Shown here piece by piece: positions 1 through 7,840 of a stretch of DNA of 36,966 bases. Numbering within the stretch: the stretch's first letter is position 1; each line of letters starts with the position of its first letter. The stretch spans positions 1 to 36,966 of the forward strand of contig JAHEFH010000008.1 of assembly GCA_024640245.1 (NCBI GenBank). The letters are read 5' to 3'. The notes under the pieces were generated by a model that saw only the letters and a program-made list of their open reading frames with translations, had not been told where the DNA came from and made no database searches. The position numbers were made by a program, and so were the translations under genes. This DNA comes from Paracoccaceae bacterium (GTDB lineage Bacteria; Pseudomonadota; Alphaproteobacteria; Rhodobacterales; Rhodobacteraceae).

Positions 1-131
1 TCGCCCTCTTCGGCGCACCAGCTAGGCGTCCAGCTGAGCGACAGGACGTAATAGTCGAAATCGCCGGCAGGCTCGCCATCGGCAAATGCGGGTACGCAGA
101 ACAGTAAGATTGCGGCAATCAATGCTTTCAT
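1..131 (-). CDS. Ribonuclease T2 family protein, N-terminal fragment (cut by window edge)
   Basis: Only the first 43 codons are in the window. The translation begins with a signal peptide, MKALIAAILLFCVPAFA, followed by a mature start containing FDYYVLSLSWTPSWC. That YYVLxLSWxPxxC pattern is the conserved first strand of RNase T2 enzymes, which cleave single-stranded RNA through 2',3'-cyclic phosphates and are exported to the periplasm or outside. The two catalytic His motifs (CAS I and CAS II) lie beyond the window, so activity cannot be judged. A GGGAAGAG ribosome binding site lies 5-6 bases before the ATG. The gene is divergent from trcR across a 133-bp gap. Confidence 0.72.
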   Translation of the reverse strand, partial: MKALIAAILLFCVPAFADGEPAGDFDYYVLSLSWTPSWCAEEG

Positions 132-264
132 TTCGCTCTTCCCATTTTGATATTTCCAACCTATATAGACTGGGAATTCCCCCCTGAAACGGAAAATTCG
201 TCTAGCCAAAGCGGCTGACACCCGATTCTCGGATCGGGAGAGATGTATTTGAGAGGATAAGGCA

Positions 265-1008
265 ATGGCGCTTCCAATTATGGCCAAGGCAACGGCTGTC
301 TGGCTGGTTGACAACACAACGCTCAGCTTCAAACAGATTGCGGATTTCTGCGGGCTGCACGAGCTCGAAGTGAACGGAATCGCCGACGGCGAAGTGGCAC
401 AGGGCATCAAGGGTTTCGACCCGATCGCAAATAACCAGCTGACCCAGCAAGAGATCGACAAAGCCGAGGCCGATGCGGCTTATAAGCTGCAACTGAAATA
501 CAATCCGGCCGCCGAAGGCGAACAGAAACGCCGCGGCCCGCGCTATACACCTCTATCCAAACGTCAGGATCGTCCCGCCGCAATCCTGTGGTTGGTGAAA
601 TTCCATCCCGAACTGTCGGACGGTCAGGTTTCGAAACTGGTTGGCACGACCAAACCGACGATCCAGGCGATCCGCGAGCGGACCCATTGGAACATCGCGA
701 ACGTCCAGCCGATCGATCCGGTTGCGCTGGGCCTATGTAAACAGGTGGAACTGGACGCGGCGGTTCAGAAGGCCGCCAAGAAGAGCGCCAAGGAAGGTTC
801 GTTGATGAGCGACGAAGAACGCTCGAAGCTGGTTTCGACGGAGCAATCCCTCGAAATGGATACAGAGGCGAAAATTCCATCGTCGATTTCAGGGCTGGAG
901 AATTTCTCGCTGGGCGAGAATCGCCGGAAACCGGAAACTCCGGAGCTGGATGCCGAAAGCCTGTTCAATCTGCCGAAGGTAGAGGACGACGACGAAGACG
1001 AAGACTGA
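265..1008 (+). CDS. trcR: DUF1013 protein, cell cycle transcriptional regulator TrcR
   Basis: This 247-residue protein matches the alphaproteobacterial DUF1013 family, named in databases as cell cycle regulator TrcR. Two helix-turn-helix-like stretches are visible, one near residues 20-45 (LSFKQIADFCGLHELEVNGI) and one near 115-135 (LSDGQVSKLVGTTKPTIQAI), which fits a DNA-binding or RNA polymerase-associated role. The C-terminus is variable and ends in an acidic run (DDDEDED), typical of the family. The start at 265 is supported by GAGAGG about eight bases upstream; an in-frame ATG at 280 is less well placed. It stands alone and is closed by a terminator shared with the convergent SDR gene. 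A GATTC (GANTC methylation motif) lies at 224-228 in its leader. The family name is recalled, not searched. Confidence 0.85.
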   Translation: MALPIMAKATAVWLVDNTTLSFKQIADFCGLHELEVNGIADGEVAQGIKGFDPIANNQLTQQEIDKAEADAAYKLQLKYNPAAEGEQKRRGPRYTPLSKRQDRPAAILWLVKFHPELSDGQVSKLVGTTKPTIQAIRERTHWNIANVQPIDPVALGLCKQVELDAAVQKAAKKSAKEGSLMSDEERSKLVSTEQSLEMDTEAKIPSSISGLENFSLGENRRKPETPELDAESLFNLPKVEDDDEDED

Positions 1009-1030
1009 TTTTCAGTCTGTCAGAAAATTC

Positions 1031-1057
1031 AAAACCCCGGTCACTGGCCGGGGTTTT
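1031..1057 (+). terminator. Bidirectional intrinsic terminator between trcR and the SDR gene
   Basis: AAAACCCCGG (1031-1040) and CCGGGGTTTT (1048-1057) form a 10-bp stem with a 7-base loop. On the plus strand it is followed by TTGTTTT. The A-tract on the left arm becomes a U-tract on the minus strand, so it can serve both convergent genes. Confidence 0.85.
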
Positions 1058-1072
1058 TGTTTTGAAAGTGGT

Positions 1073-1882
1073 CTAATGCACCGCCGTTGTGATCGCATCG
1101 ACTAACGTGCGCCCGCCGTCCACGTTCAGAATTTGCCCGGTCATGAAGCCCGAGCTTTCGGAGGCGAGGAACTGCACCACCTCGGCCACTTCGCGGGCCT
1201 CGGCTATCCGGTGCAGCGGGGTCACGCGGATCATCTCTTCACGCAGTTGGTCATTGTCCAGCAGGGCCGCTTCCAGATTGGCGCTTTTGGCCGAACCGAT
1301 GGCGACCGCGTTCACTCGGATGCGGTCACCGGCAAAACTCACGGCCAGCGAGCGGGTCATCTGGTTCAGTGCCGCGCAGCATACCGAATAGGCCAGTAGA
1401 TCGGGATGGGTGCGTTCCGAGGCGATTGAACTGAGGTTGACGACCGTACCGATGCTCTTCGTGAGGTCTGGCTCTTCGGTATCTTCCTCCTGCTGGATCA
1501 TTCTTTTGACGATCGCCTGCGTTAGCCGCAGGTTAGCCAGCACGTTCTGTTTGAACAGTGTCTCGAATACGTCGTGTTTTGGATCGTGCGCGTTCGACGG
1601 TAGAACCTGCCGCGAGGCATTCACCAGAATATCGATCCGGTCGAACGTGTCGATCGTGGCCGACAGGAGGTTGGCGATGGTCAGTTTTTGCCGCAGGTCA
1701 CCGGCAAAACACTTGACGGTATCCTTGCCAATCTCCTCGACTTCCTGACTGAGTTTGTCTTCGTCCATGTCGGCCATCATGACATTGACGCCGATATCGG
1801 CGAAATGTTTGGCGATCGCCAGACCGATACCGTTTGCCGCGCCCGTTACGATTGCGGTCTTCCCTTTGAGTTCGAATGACAT
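1073..1882 (-). CDS. SDR family oxidoreductase with atypical active site (YxxxC)
   Basis: A 269-residue classical short-chain dehydrogenase/reductase. The Rossmann motif TGAANGIG is at residues 13-20, the LVNAS strand stands where NNAG is usual, and the catalytic Ser is in VVNLSS. The expected YxxxK motif reads Tyr165-Ser-Val-Cys-Cys169: the catalytic lysine codon is TGC (plus-strand bases 1376-1378). The C-terminus keeps the usual SSGFMTGQILNVDGG fold segment. The protein may therefore be a non-canonical or non-catalytic SDR. The start at 1882 is chosen because GAGAGGAC precedes it; the open frame upstream to 2017 overlaps the next gene's end and does not look like an SDR. Substrate unknown. 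It is the last gene of a minus-strand run after clpS and the methyltransferase. Confidence 0.87.
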   Translation of the reverse strand: MSFELKGKTAIVTGAANGIGLAIAKHFADIGVNVMMADMDEDKLSQEVEEIGKDTVKCFAGDLRQKLTIANLLSATIDTFDRIDILVNASRQVLPSNAHDPKHDVFETLFKQNVLANLRLTQAIVKRMIQQEEDTEEPDLTKSIGTVVNLSSIASERTHPDLLAYSVCCAALNQMTRSLAVSFAGDRIRVNAVAIGSAKSANLEAALLDNDQLREEMIRVTPLHRIAEAREVAEVVQFLASESSGFMTGQILNVDGGRTLVDAITTAVH

Positions 1883-1953
1883 GTCTGTCCTCTCGGTGAT
1901 TCTCCGTTCGGCCACGGTATGCGAAAGCGTTGCCGCGTGCGAGTTTTTTGCTG

Positions 1954-2958
1954 TCAGCGTTTCGGTTTCGAGGCTTTGATGCATTTGAAGCCGGGGCTTT
2001 GTTCCAGATATTCCCATGTGTGGAAATGACCGTTCAGTGCTGCTTCGTAGGCCAGTTGGCGGTTAGCCACCATCCAGAGCGTACCCTTCGCATGCAGAAG
2101 TTTCGCCGCGGTATGGATGAACTGCCGCCCCAGTTCCGGCTCGGCCTTGCGCGATTGATGAAACGGCGGATTCATCACGATGAAGTCATGGTCTGACGGT
2201 CCGGACAGCGTGCAGACATCGCTCCAATGGAATCCGGCGCGCGGATCGGTGACATTGCTGCGTGCACAAGCCAGCGCCGAGTGTTCGGCTTCGTGAAGTG
2301 CAAGCTCGGTTATCGCCGGATTGCTCGCCAGCGCCTGATGCGCGAGCCAACCCCAACCGGCGCCCAGATCCGCGCCCTTGCCTTTGAGCTTGCCGCCGAT
2401 CTTGTCCGCCAGCAAGGCCGATCCGGCATCGGATGCGTCGGGGCTGAACATACCCGCTGCTGTGAAGTACCCATCGGCGTTTGGCGCCGGCACCAGCGCT
2501 TCGGCCCAGTCGGCGAACTCCGGTGGTGTTCCGGATTTGCTCAGCCAGAATACCTTGCCATGTGCCTTCGACAGCGTACCTTCGACCGGAAGCAGCTTTT
2601 TGACCGCTTTCAGGACGCTTTCGATCCCGTCGGTTTTAATGCCGTCCACCACAAGGATTCCGCCCGGGTCCAGCAGGCCGTAACCGATGGCGACGTTCGC
2701 GAGGGTTTCGGCTTTGGAACGGGTCAGTTCGACGATCACCATCGCGGCGCTTTGCCCTTGAGGCACTTCGGCTACGACCGGAAATCCATGCTGTTGCAGC
2801 GCATCGTGGATCGGCTTGAAACCCTGAACGCAGACCAGCGATCCGAATTCCTCGTAGACAGAGGCGGGGTTGGCGCGAATGGCGACGACTGGGGCATCCC
2901 CGACCGTATCCAGCAAGCCCTGTTCGAAGGGAAGTGACAAACGTTCGTTCAGTGTCAT
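1954..2958 (-). CDS. Class I SAM-dependent methyltransferase, RsmC-like (16S rRNA G-N2 type)
   Basis: About 334 residues with the two-part layout of RsmC/RlmG enzymes: an N-terminal degenerate methyltransferase-like half and a C-terminal catalytic half. The SAM-binding glycine motif GKGADLGAGWGWLA is visible near residue 195, and the amino-methylating motif NPPF occurs in DFIVMNPPFHQ. NPPF is typical of N2-guanine rRNA methyltransferases such as RsmC (G1207 of 16S rRNA). I start it at the ATG at 2958 (MTLNERLSLPFEQGLL); an alternative start at 3006 would overlap clpS by 22 bases and has no ribosome binding site. It lies 26 bp downstream of clpS on the same strand, so the two are probably co-transcribed. 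Exact rRNA target is inferred from family resemblance only. Confidence 0.82.
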   Translation of the reverse strand: MTLNERLSLPFEQGLLDTVGDAPVVAIRANPASVYEEFGSLVCVQGFKPIHDALQQHGFPVVAEVPQGQSAAMVIVELTRSKAETLANVAIGYGLLDPGGILVVDGIKTDGIESVLKAVKKLLPVEGTLSKAHGKVFWLSKSGTPPEFADWAEALVPAPNADGYFTAAGMFSPDASDAGSALLADKIGGKLKGKGADLGAGWGWLAHQALASNPAITELALHEAEHSALACARSNVTDPRAGFHWSDVCTLSGPSDHDFIVMNPPFHQSRKAEPELGRQFIHTAAKLLHAKGTLWMVANRQLAYEAALNGHFHTWEYLEQSPGFKCIKASKPKR

Positions 2959-2984
2959 GAGGGGGCCTGTCCCGAAAAGGTCAC

Positions 2985-3320
2985 TTATTCTTTTTCCATG
3001 GTGCATTGCAGCGGATGTTGATGTCGGCGGGCATAATCCATGACCTGCGTCACCTTGGTTTCAGCGACCTCGTGCGAGAACACGCCGACGACGGCCACAC
3101 CCTTGATATGGACGGTCAGCATGATCTGATGCGCCAGATCCGCATTGATGCCGAAGAACCGTTGCAGAATGTGGGTTACAAACTCCATCGGCGTATAATC
3201 GTCATTCAACAACAGCACCTTGTAAAGAGGCGGCTTCGCTGTTTTGGGTTTGGTCTTGGTGACAACGGCTCCATCGGACTCGTCGTCCGGATGATCGTTG
3301 CTTGCCAGAATTTCCAACAT
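2985..3320 (-). CDS. clpS: ATP-dependent Clp protease adaptor ClpS
   Basis: ClpS binds the ClpA N-domain and delivers N-degron substrates to ClpAP. This 111-residue protein has the disordered polar N-terminus of the family, then the conserved core [19 protein letters not shown], whose Asn-Asp-Asp residues line the N-degron pocket. The C-terminal [14 protein letters not shown] helix and the [10 protein letters not shown] tail are also conserved. The ATG at 3320 is chosen, with an AGG seven bases upstream; an in-frame TTG at 3335 would add five residues and cannot be excluded. It heads the clpS - methyltransferase - SDR run. The clpA partner gene is not in the window. Confidence 0.95.
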   Translation of the reverse strand: MLEILASNDHPDDESDGAVVTKTKPKTAKPPLYKVLLLNDDYTPMEFVTHILQRFFGINADLAHQIMLTVHIKGVAVVGVFSHEVAETKVTQVMDYARRHQHPLQCTMEKE

Positions 3321-3638
3321 ATTTGCCTGTTCCAACTGTTTGGAAGTCTCTTATTATATATCGCGCCTCTTGAAACAGAAAAGAGCAGTTAAATCAAATT
3401 GGTGAAATCAGGATCAGCAACGAAATCTGGCATATTCGGCGAATTTTAGCACAACCGCTTGTGTTGAGATTGGATGGAGCCACCACATTTAGTGTAGTGT
3501 TGTTGTTTAAGCACCTGTTTTGTGACTGAAAATAAAAGGTTTTCTGTGGAATCGCGCCGTGTTATCGTAATTGGATATAAAAATAAGCCGCGAAACATGC
3601 GGCACGAGGCAAAATTAACGCAGACGTCGGAGAAACCG
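3321..3638. other. AT-rich divergent intergenic region between clpS and the carboxypeptidase gene
   Basis: This 318-bp stretch is clearly richer in A and T than the flanking genes and should hold the promoters of both divergent genes. I could not fix a convincing -35/-10 pair. In-frame alternative starts for the carboxypeptidase occur here (GTG 3522, ATG 3597), but I see no separate gene and no strong inverted repeat. Confidence 0.5.
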
Positions 3639-5135
3639 GTGCGCATACGGGCAGTTCTTGGGGCATTATTTGCCAGTCTATTTCTGATTCTAGCGGGCGC
3701 CGCGCTGGCTGCGCCTTACGCTGCGTTCGTGGTTGATGCCCGAACCGGTGAAGTCTTGCATTCGCGCAATGCCGATACCCGTCTCCATCCGGCATCCCTG
3801 ACCAAGATGATGACGCTGTATCTGGCGTTTCAAGCCGTCGAATCGGGAGAGATCAGCCTGGACAAGGTGGTAACGATTTCCAAGAATGCCTCTTCCGAGC
3901 CCCCGTCAAAGCTAGGTTTGCGTACAGGGCAGAAAATCCGTTTTCGCTATCTGATCAGGGCCGCTGCCGTGAAATCCGCCAACGACGCCGCGACGGCAAT
4001 CGGCGAAGCTCTGGCCGGAAGCGAGAGTGCATTTGCCAAGCGCATGACTGCAACGGCGCTGCAGATGGGGATGACGCGCACCACCTTCAAGAACGCCAAT
4101 GGTCTGACGTCTTCGGGCCACCTGTCGACCGCGCGCGATATGACGACGCTGGGTCGGCGGCTGTTTTATGATTTTCCCGATTACTACAACCTTTTTTCCC
4201 GCCGTACAGCGGACGCGGGCGTCAAGAATGTCTACAATACGAACCGCCGCTTTCTCGCAGCCTATAAAGGTGCCGACGGGATCAAGACCGGCTATACCAA
4301 CGCTGCCGGTTTCAACCTCGTCGCTTCTGCCGAGCGTGGAGGTAAACGGATCATTGCCACCGTCTTCGGCGAACGCTCGACAGCGGCACGCAACGCGCGT
4401 GTAGCAAAATTGCTCGATCTGGGCTTTGATCAGGCGCCTTCGCGGGTGGCCGTGAAAAAGCCGCCGCCACTTTCCGTCGCCAGCCTGGGTGGATCGGATG
4501 CCGTCACGATCAGCGCGCCGCGCGCCGTTGCGCGCAGCTTGATCCCGAAACGCCGGCCAGGCGGTCTTGGCGTTCCTGTCATGATGGCGGGTGTCGACCA
4601 GAACGAGATCGATAACGCGGTTTTCGCTGCCGTGCGGGATAACGGCACCCAGACAGTGATCGTGGAACCGGATAAGGTCGGCGTCAAAACGGTAGCGGCA
4701 GTCGTGCCAAAACCAACGCAGGTGGCCCGCGCGGCGCAGGAAAAACTCATTCCCGTGGCCTTGCCCCCGACAAGCAAGACCGAGGCCGCGATTCTGGCGT
4801 CGATCCAGACGGCGCCGACCGAGGCCGTTGCGGTCGAACCCGCACCGTCCGAGCCGCGCGTCATCGTCCGCGACACGGACGATCCGCGCAAATGGTCTGT
4901 GCAAGTCGGGGCTTATCGCACGCGATATCAGGCGGAAAAGCAGCTTCTGCGGACGGCCCTGTCCGACCTGCGGGCGCTGGACGGAGCCTTGCGCCAAATC
5001 GATTCCGACGTCGTGCAGGGTGAGAGGTTCTACCGCGCCCGGTTTGTCGGCCTGTCCCAGACAGACGCGACAAAGGCCTGTGTCCGGTTGATTGCCCGAA
5101 ACGAAGCCTGTGTGCCGATCGGCCCGGGAAGCTGA
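3639..5135 (+). CDS. D-alanyl-D-alanine carboxypeptidase (PBP5/6 class) with C-terminal SPOR domain
   Basis: This is a penicillin-binding protein of the S11 family that trims the terminal D-Ala of peptidoglycan stem peptides in the periplasm. From the GTG at 3639 there is a clean signal peptide (RIR then a hydrophobic run ending ALAA). The three catalytic motifs are present: SLTK at residues 53-56, SAN at 113-115 and KTG at 216-218. After a long Pro/Ala-rich linker a SPOR domain begins near residue 415 (RKWSVQVGAYRTRYQAE), a fold that binds denuded glycan at the division septum. GGAGA ends five bases before the GTG, which decides this start; earlier in-frame starts at 3522 and 3597 would put a polar 14-39 residue extension before the signal peptide. 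Convergent with mipZ. Confidence 0.92.
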   Translation: MRIRAVLGALFASLFLILAGAALAAPYAAFVVDARTGEVLHSRNADTRLHPASLTKMMTLYLAFQAVESGEISLDKVVTISKNASSEPPSKLGLRTGQKIRFRYLIRAAAVKSANDAATAIGEALAGSESAFAKRMTATALQMGMTRTTFKNANGLTSSGHLSTARDMTTLGRRLFYDFPDYYNLFSRRTADAGVKNVYNTNRRFLAAYKGADGIKTGYTNAAGFNLVASAERGGKRIIATVFGERSTAARNARVAKLLDLGFDQAPSRVAVKKPPPLSVASLGGSDAVTISAPRAVARSLIPKRRPGGLGVPVMMAGVDQNEIDNAVFAAVRDNGTQTVIVEPDKVGVKTVAAVVPKPTQVARAAQEKLIPVALPPTSKTEAAILASIQTAPTEAVAVEPAPSEPRVIVRDTDDPRKWSVQVGAYRTRYQAEKQLLRTALSDLRALDGALRQIDSDVVQGERFYRARFVGLSQTDATKACVRLIARNEACVPIGPGS

Positions 5136-5171
5136 GCCCTTGACCCGTCGGGCGTCAGTCCGGAAAAATTC

Positions 5172-5981
5172 CTAGAAATTCACCGAAACGTTCGGAAGCT
5201 TCAAGGCCGCGACCAGGTCGCGCAGTTCCTGACGGGCCGCGATGTTCGAAATGTTCAACTTCTGCGCGCCGGCATCTTTCAGGTCCAGCAGGGTCAAACC
5301 CTGTGTAAACAGTTCACGGAAAATCACACGGTCAGAGAAGCCCGGAATGAGGCGAAAGCCGATACGCCGTGAGAGGTCGTTCAGCGCCGATCCTACCTTG
5401 CGCTTGTTGACCATGTTCTGTGCCCCGATCCGGTTGCGGGTCACGATCCAGTCAATCGGTTTCGATCCGCTTTCGGCGCGGGCCTTGCGGGCGCCCCAGA
5501 CCATTTCGGAATAGATTGACGGTCCGATGACCGCATCGGTATCGGGGTTGATCCGTGCAAGCAGGTCGAAATCGACAAAGCTGTCGTTCATCGGCGTGAT
5601 CAGAGTGTCAGCCATGGCATGGGCCATCTCGCTCAGGTAAGTATGCGCGCCGGGGCAGTCGACCACAAGGAACTCGGCCTGGCTGTCGAAAGAGACCAGC
5701 GCATCCTGAAACGCGCGCAGCGCGGCATCGTTGCCCTCTGGCAGGCCATAATATTCCGGCGGGTTCAACGGCACGTAAGTGGCCATTGGTAGGGGCGTTT
5801 CCGATTTTGCAGAAAACGCATACCGGTTTTCGAGATAGCGGCCCAGCGAACGCTGACGCAGGTCAAGGTCCATCACCGCAACGGAATGACCCATTCTGGC
5901 CAGCGCGGTTGTCACGTGCATCGCAGTGGTGGACTTGCCGGTGCCGCCCTTTTCATTTCCGAAAACCAGAATATGCGCCAT
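5172..5981 (-). CDS. mipZ: Division plane positioning ATPase MipZ
   Basis: MipZ is a ParA/MinD-type ATPase that forms a gradient from the ParB-bound pole and keeps FtsZ polymerisation near mid-cell. The 269 residues match the family length. The deviant Walker A motif KGGTGKST with signature lysine is at residues 11-18, preceded by ILVFGNE as in MipZ. The switch/Walker B region (FLVVDCPGAHTYLSEMAHAMADTLITPMNDSFVDFDLL) and the IDWIVTRNRI segment also fit MipZ rather than MinD or ParA. It lies 125 bp downstream of a membrane protein gene on the same strand, with its own possible promoter in the gap, and is convergent with a septum-type (SPOR) carboxypeptidase. Confidence 0.93.
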   Translation of the reverse strand: MAHILVFGNEKGGTGKSTTAMHVTTALARMGHSVAVMDLDLRQRSLGRYLENRYAFSAKSETPLPMATYVPLNPPEYYGLPEGNDAALRAFQDALVSFDSQAEFLVVDCPGAHTYLSEMAHAMADTLITPMNDSFVDFDLLARINPDTDAVIGPSIYSEMVWGARKARAESGSKPIDWIVTRNRIGAQNMVNKRKVGSALNDLSRRIGFRLIPGFSDRVIFRELFTQGLTLLDLKDAGAQKLNISNIAARQELRDLVAALKLPNVSVNF

Positions 5982-6046
5982 ATTTTCTGAACCTGCAAAA
6001 TCGTTGAAATTCTGCTCTGCTTATGAGGCAAGCCCGTGGAGAGTTC

Positions 6047-6078
6047 AATATAGCATAACGATCATCACAGCCGGACTC
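6047..6078 (-). promoter_or_regulatory. Possible mipZ promoter: TATATT -10 with GANTC site at -35 edge
   Basis: On the minus strand an extended -10 (TATGCTATATT, hexamer at 6047-6052) lies about 65 bp before the mipZ start. No good -35 hexamer stands 17 bases upstream, but a GAGTC (GANTC, the CcrM methylation motif) covers 6074-6078, right at the expected -35 edge. This is a visual call; GANTC is expected about once per 256 bases by chance. Confidence 0.35.
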
Positions 6079-6106
6079 AGGCACTATCGGGTGTCGGCTC
6101 AGCCGG

Positions 6107-6973
6107 CTATTCGATGATTTTTTCCTGGCTGTCGATGTATTCACGGTATTCGATGAACACCGTGGTGGTGATGGCTGCCCAGATGCTGAACATCAGGGTA
6201 AAGACAACGCCGGCGATCGCGATATTGCCAATGTTCGCCGCTGCCACATCACCCAGAATGGTGGTGCGCTTGTCACCGAGGATGATCCCGATGATCGCCT
6301 TATGGTCAGTGACGAATGCGTCGTAGAGCGGCTCCAGAAGCAAAAAGATGACCGGCAACCCAAGAACCGAAAGGATGAGGCAATATCGGAACAGGAGGTT
6401 GCGGGCTACGCCATATCCCCAGAACATGTCGAAACTGGTCAGCTTGTAGGCGACATCGGCTGCCGCCGCCGCCAGAGGCATCATCGTGCAGCAGAATATA
6501 TAAAGCGATATCAGCAAAAATATCGTGAAGCTGACAATCGTGGTCGAAGTGATCATCGACTGGGCGACACCTGATTCGAAAGCGCGTATCGGGTGATTGA
6601 ATACCAGTTGCAGATCCTCTCTGGCGACGTCTCCGGTAAAATACAGGATCGTCGTGATCGCCATGAACAGGGCGAAAACGGTTGCGACGGTAATCCAGAC
6701 ATTGCCGAGAAACAGGAAGGAGTTTCGGATCATACGGTCCACGTTCGGCGCCTTGGTCTTGTCACGGACCAGCAACCCGGTGCGGATCAGGCTGATTGCC
6801 ATAAAGGACGTAACACAGGGTAACAGCAGAACCGTCAGGCCAAAGGCGACATTGGGATACTCTGGCATGACAAGGAACAGCCCGATGAGTGCGGCCGCGA
6901 TAAGGCCCCATTCAATCAGTGCGGACAAGAATATTGGTACTGTCAGCCTCAGCGTTGATGCCAGTAGGCGCAT
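6107..6973 (-). CDS. Polytopic membrane protein of unknown function
   Basis: I do not recognise this 288-residue protein. It has about six hydrophobic spans: near residues 8-28, 32-62 (possibly two), 90-112, 140-172, 195-215 and 245-270. Short polar loops separate them, and the C-terminus is charged and hydrophilic (FIEYREYIDSQEKIIE). There is no signal sequence distinct from the first span, and no transporter signature, histidine box or nucleotide-binding motif that I can see. The two long soluble loops (about residues 112-135 and 220-245) contain no obvious domain. It is the gene immediately upstream of mipZ on the same strand. A ribosome binding site is weak (AGAG). Function unknown. Confidence 0.75.
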   Translation of the reverse strand: MRLLASTLRLTVPIFLSALIEWGLIAAALIGLFLVMPEYPNVAFGLTVLLLPCVTSFMAISLIRTGLLVRDKTKAPNVDRMIRNSFLFLGNVWITVATVFALFMAITTILYFTGDVAREDLQLVFNHPIRAFESGVAQSMITSTTIVSFTIFLLISLYIFCCTMMPLAAAAADVAYKLTSFDMFWGYGVARNLLFRYCLILSVLGLPVIFLLLEPLYDAFVTDHKAIIGIILGDKRTTILGDVAAANIGNIAIAGVVFTLMFSIWAAITTTVFIEYREYIDSQEKIIE

Positions 6974-7113
6974 TCTGTAACTCTGCCCATTTTTTCATTT
7001 TTTGAAAATGTGACATCCAAATGTGACCATATTAAGGGCGAAGGCTGAAATAAGCGGCACAATCATAAGGTGTTTGTCAGATATTTTCCGGCAGTACTGC
7101 CAATCATTGATTG

Positions 7114-7145
7114 AAACGAAAAACGCCGCCCGTTGGGCGGCGTTT
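7114..7145 (-). terminator. Intrinsic terminator of the ffh-rpsP-rplS-rpmE operon
   Basis: AAACGCCGCCC (7121-7131) and GGGCGGCGTTT (7135-7145) form an 11-bp perfect stem with a 3-base loop. Read on the minus strand it is followed by TTTTTCGTTTC. It lies 24 bp past the rpmE stop codon and closes the long minus-strand operon. Confidence 0.93.
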
Positions 7146-7168
7146 CAAAGTCTTCGGAAGTGACGTGG

Positions 7169-7390
7169 CTAGAAGCCAAGACCTTCGTATTTCTTTTTGA
7201 ATTTCGATACGCGACCGCCTGTATCCATCAGGCGCTGGCCACCGCCTGTCCAGGCAGGGTGCACCGTCGGGTCGATGTCCAGCGACAGGGTGTCGCCTTC
7301 GGAGCCGTAGGTGGAGCGTGTCTCGTATGTGGATCCGTCCGTCATTTTGACGGTGATCATGTGATATTCCGGGTGCAGATCTTTTTTCAT
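7169..7390 (-). CDS. rpmE: 50S ribosomal protein L31 (bL31)
   Basis: A 73-residue protein starting [28 protein letters not shown], the alphaproteobacterial form of bL31, with the conserved tail [16 protein letters not shown]. It lacks the CxxC zinc-ligand pairs of the zinc-containing L31 form. bL31 bridges the large and small ribosomal subunits. It follows rplS by 11 bp and is the last gene before the operon terminator. Confidence 0.96.
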   Translation of the reverse strand: MKKDLHPEYHMITVKMTDGSTYETRSTYGSEGDTLSLDIDPTVHPAWTGGGQRLMDTGGRVSKFKKKYEGLGF

Positions 7391-7401
7391 GGCTCTGGTC
7401 C

Positions 7402-7788
7402 TTATGCTTCTGCGCCGTTGGTGGCTGCCTTGTAGTTTGTCTGTTCGGCAATACGTGCGGATTTACCGCGACGTGCCCGCAGATAGTACAGCTTGGCGCG
7501 ACGGACTTTACCGCGGCGCACAACGGTGATGCTCTCGATGTTGGTCGAATGCAGAGGGAACACACGCTCCACGCCTTCGCCGAAAGAGATTTTGCGAACC
7601 GTGAAGGCACCGGCGATACCGCTGCCGCCTTTGCGTGCGATGCACACGCCCTCATAGTTCTGTACCCGGGAGCGAGAGCCCTCGATGATTTTGTAGCCTA
7701 CGCGAATAGTATCGCCTGCCTTGAAGTCAGGGATTTCTTTGCCGAGGCTTGCGATTTGCTCAGCGTTAAGCTGTTCAAGCAAGTTCAT
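7402..7788 (-). CDS. rplS: 50S ribosomal protein L19 (bL19)
   Basis: A 128-residue bL19, located at the 30S-50S interface. The family pattern is evident: [35 protein letters not shown]-like region, then [41 protein letters not shown]. The ATG at 7788 is preferred to the ATG at 7803 because AGGA stands eight bases before it and the extra MRTTT residues are not part of the family. It lies 52 bp after trmD. Confidence 0.96.
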   Translation of the reverse strand: MNLLEQLNAEQIASLGKEIPDFKAGDTIRVGYKIIEGSRSRVQNYEGVCIARKGGSGIAGAFTVRKISFGEGVERVFPLHSTNIESITVVRRGKVRRAKLYYLRARRGKSARIAEQTNYKAATNGAEA

Positions 7789-7840
7789 AGTTGTCGTCCT
7801 CATATGCTCGCAGTTTTTCTGCGAAGTTCAATGTGCGCCC

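Noticed and set aside
3336-3638. TTAA-containing stretches considered as CtrA sites (TTAA-N7-TTAA)
   Set aside because: Single TTAA tetrads occur but no correctly spaced pair was seen.
3912-4997. A 361-codon open frame on the minus strand
   Set aside because: It is antisense to the D,D-carboxypeptidase with all catalytic motifs; no independent support.
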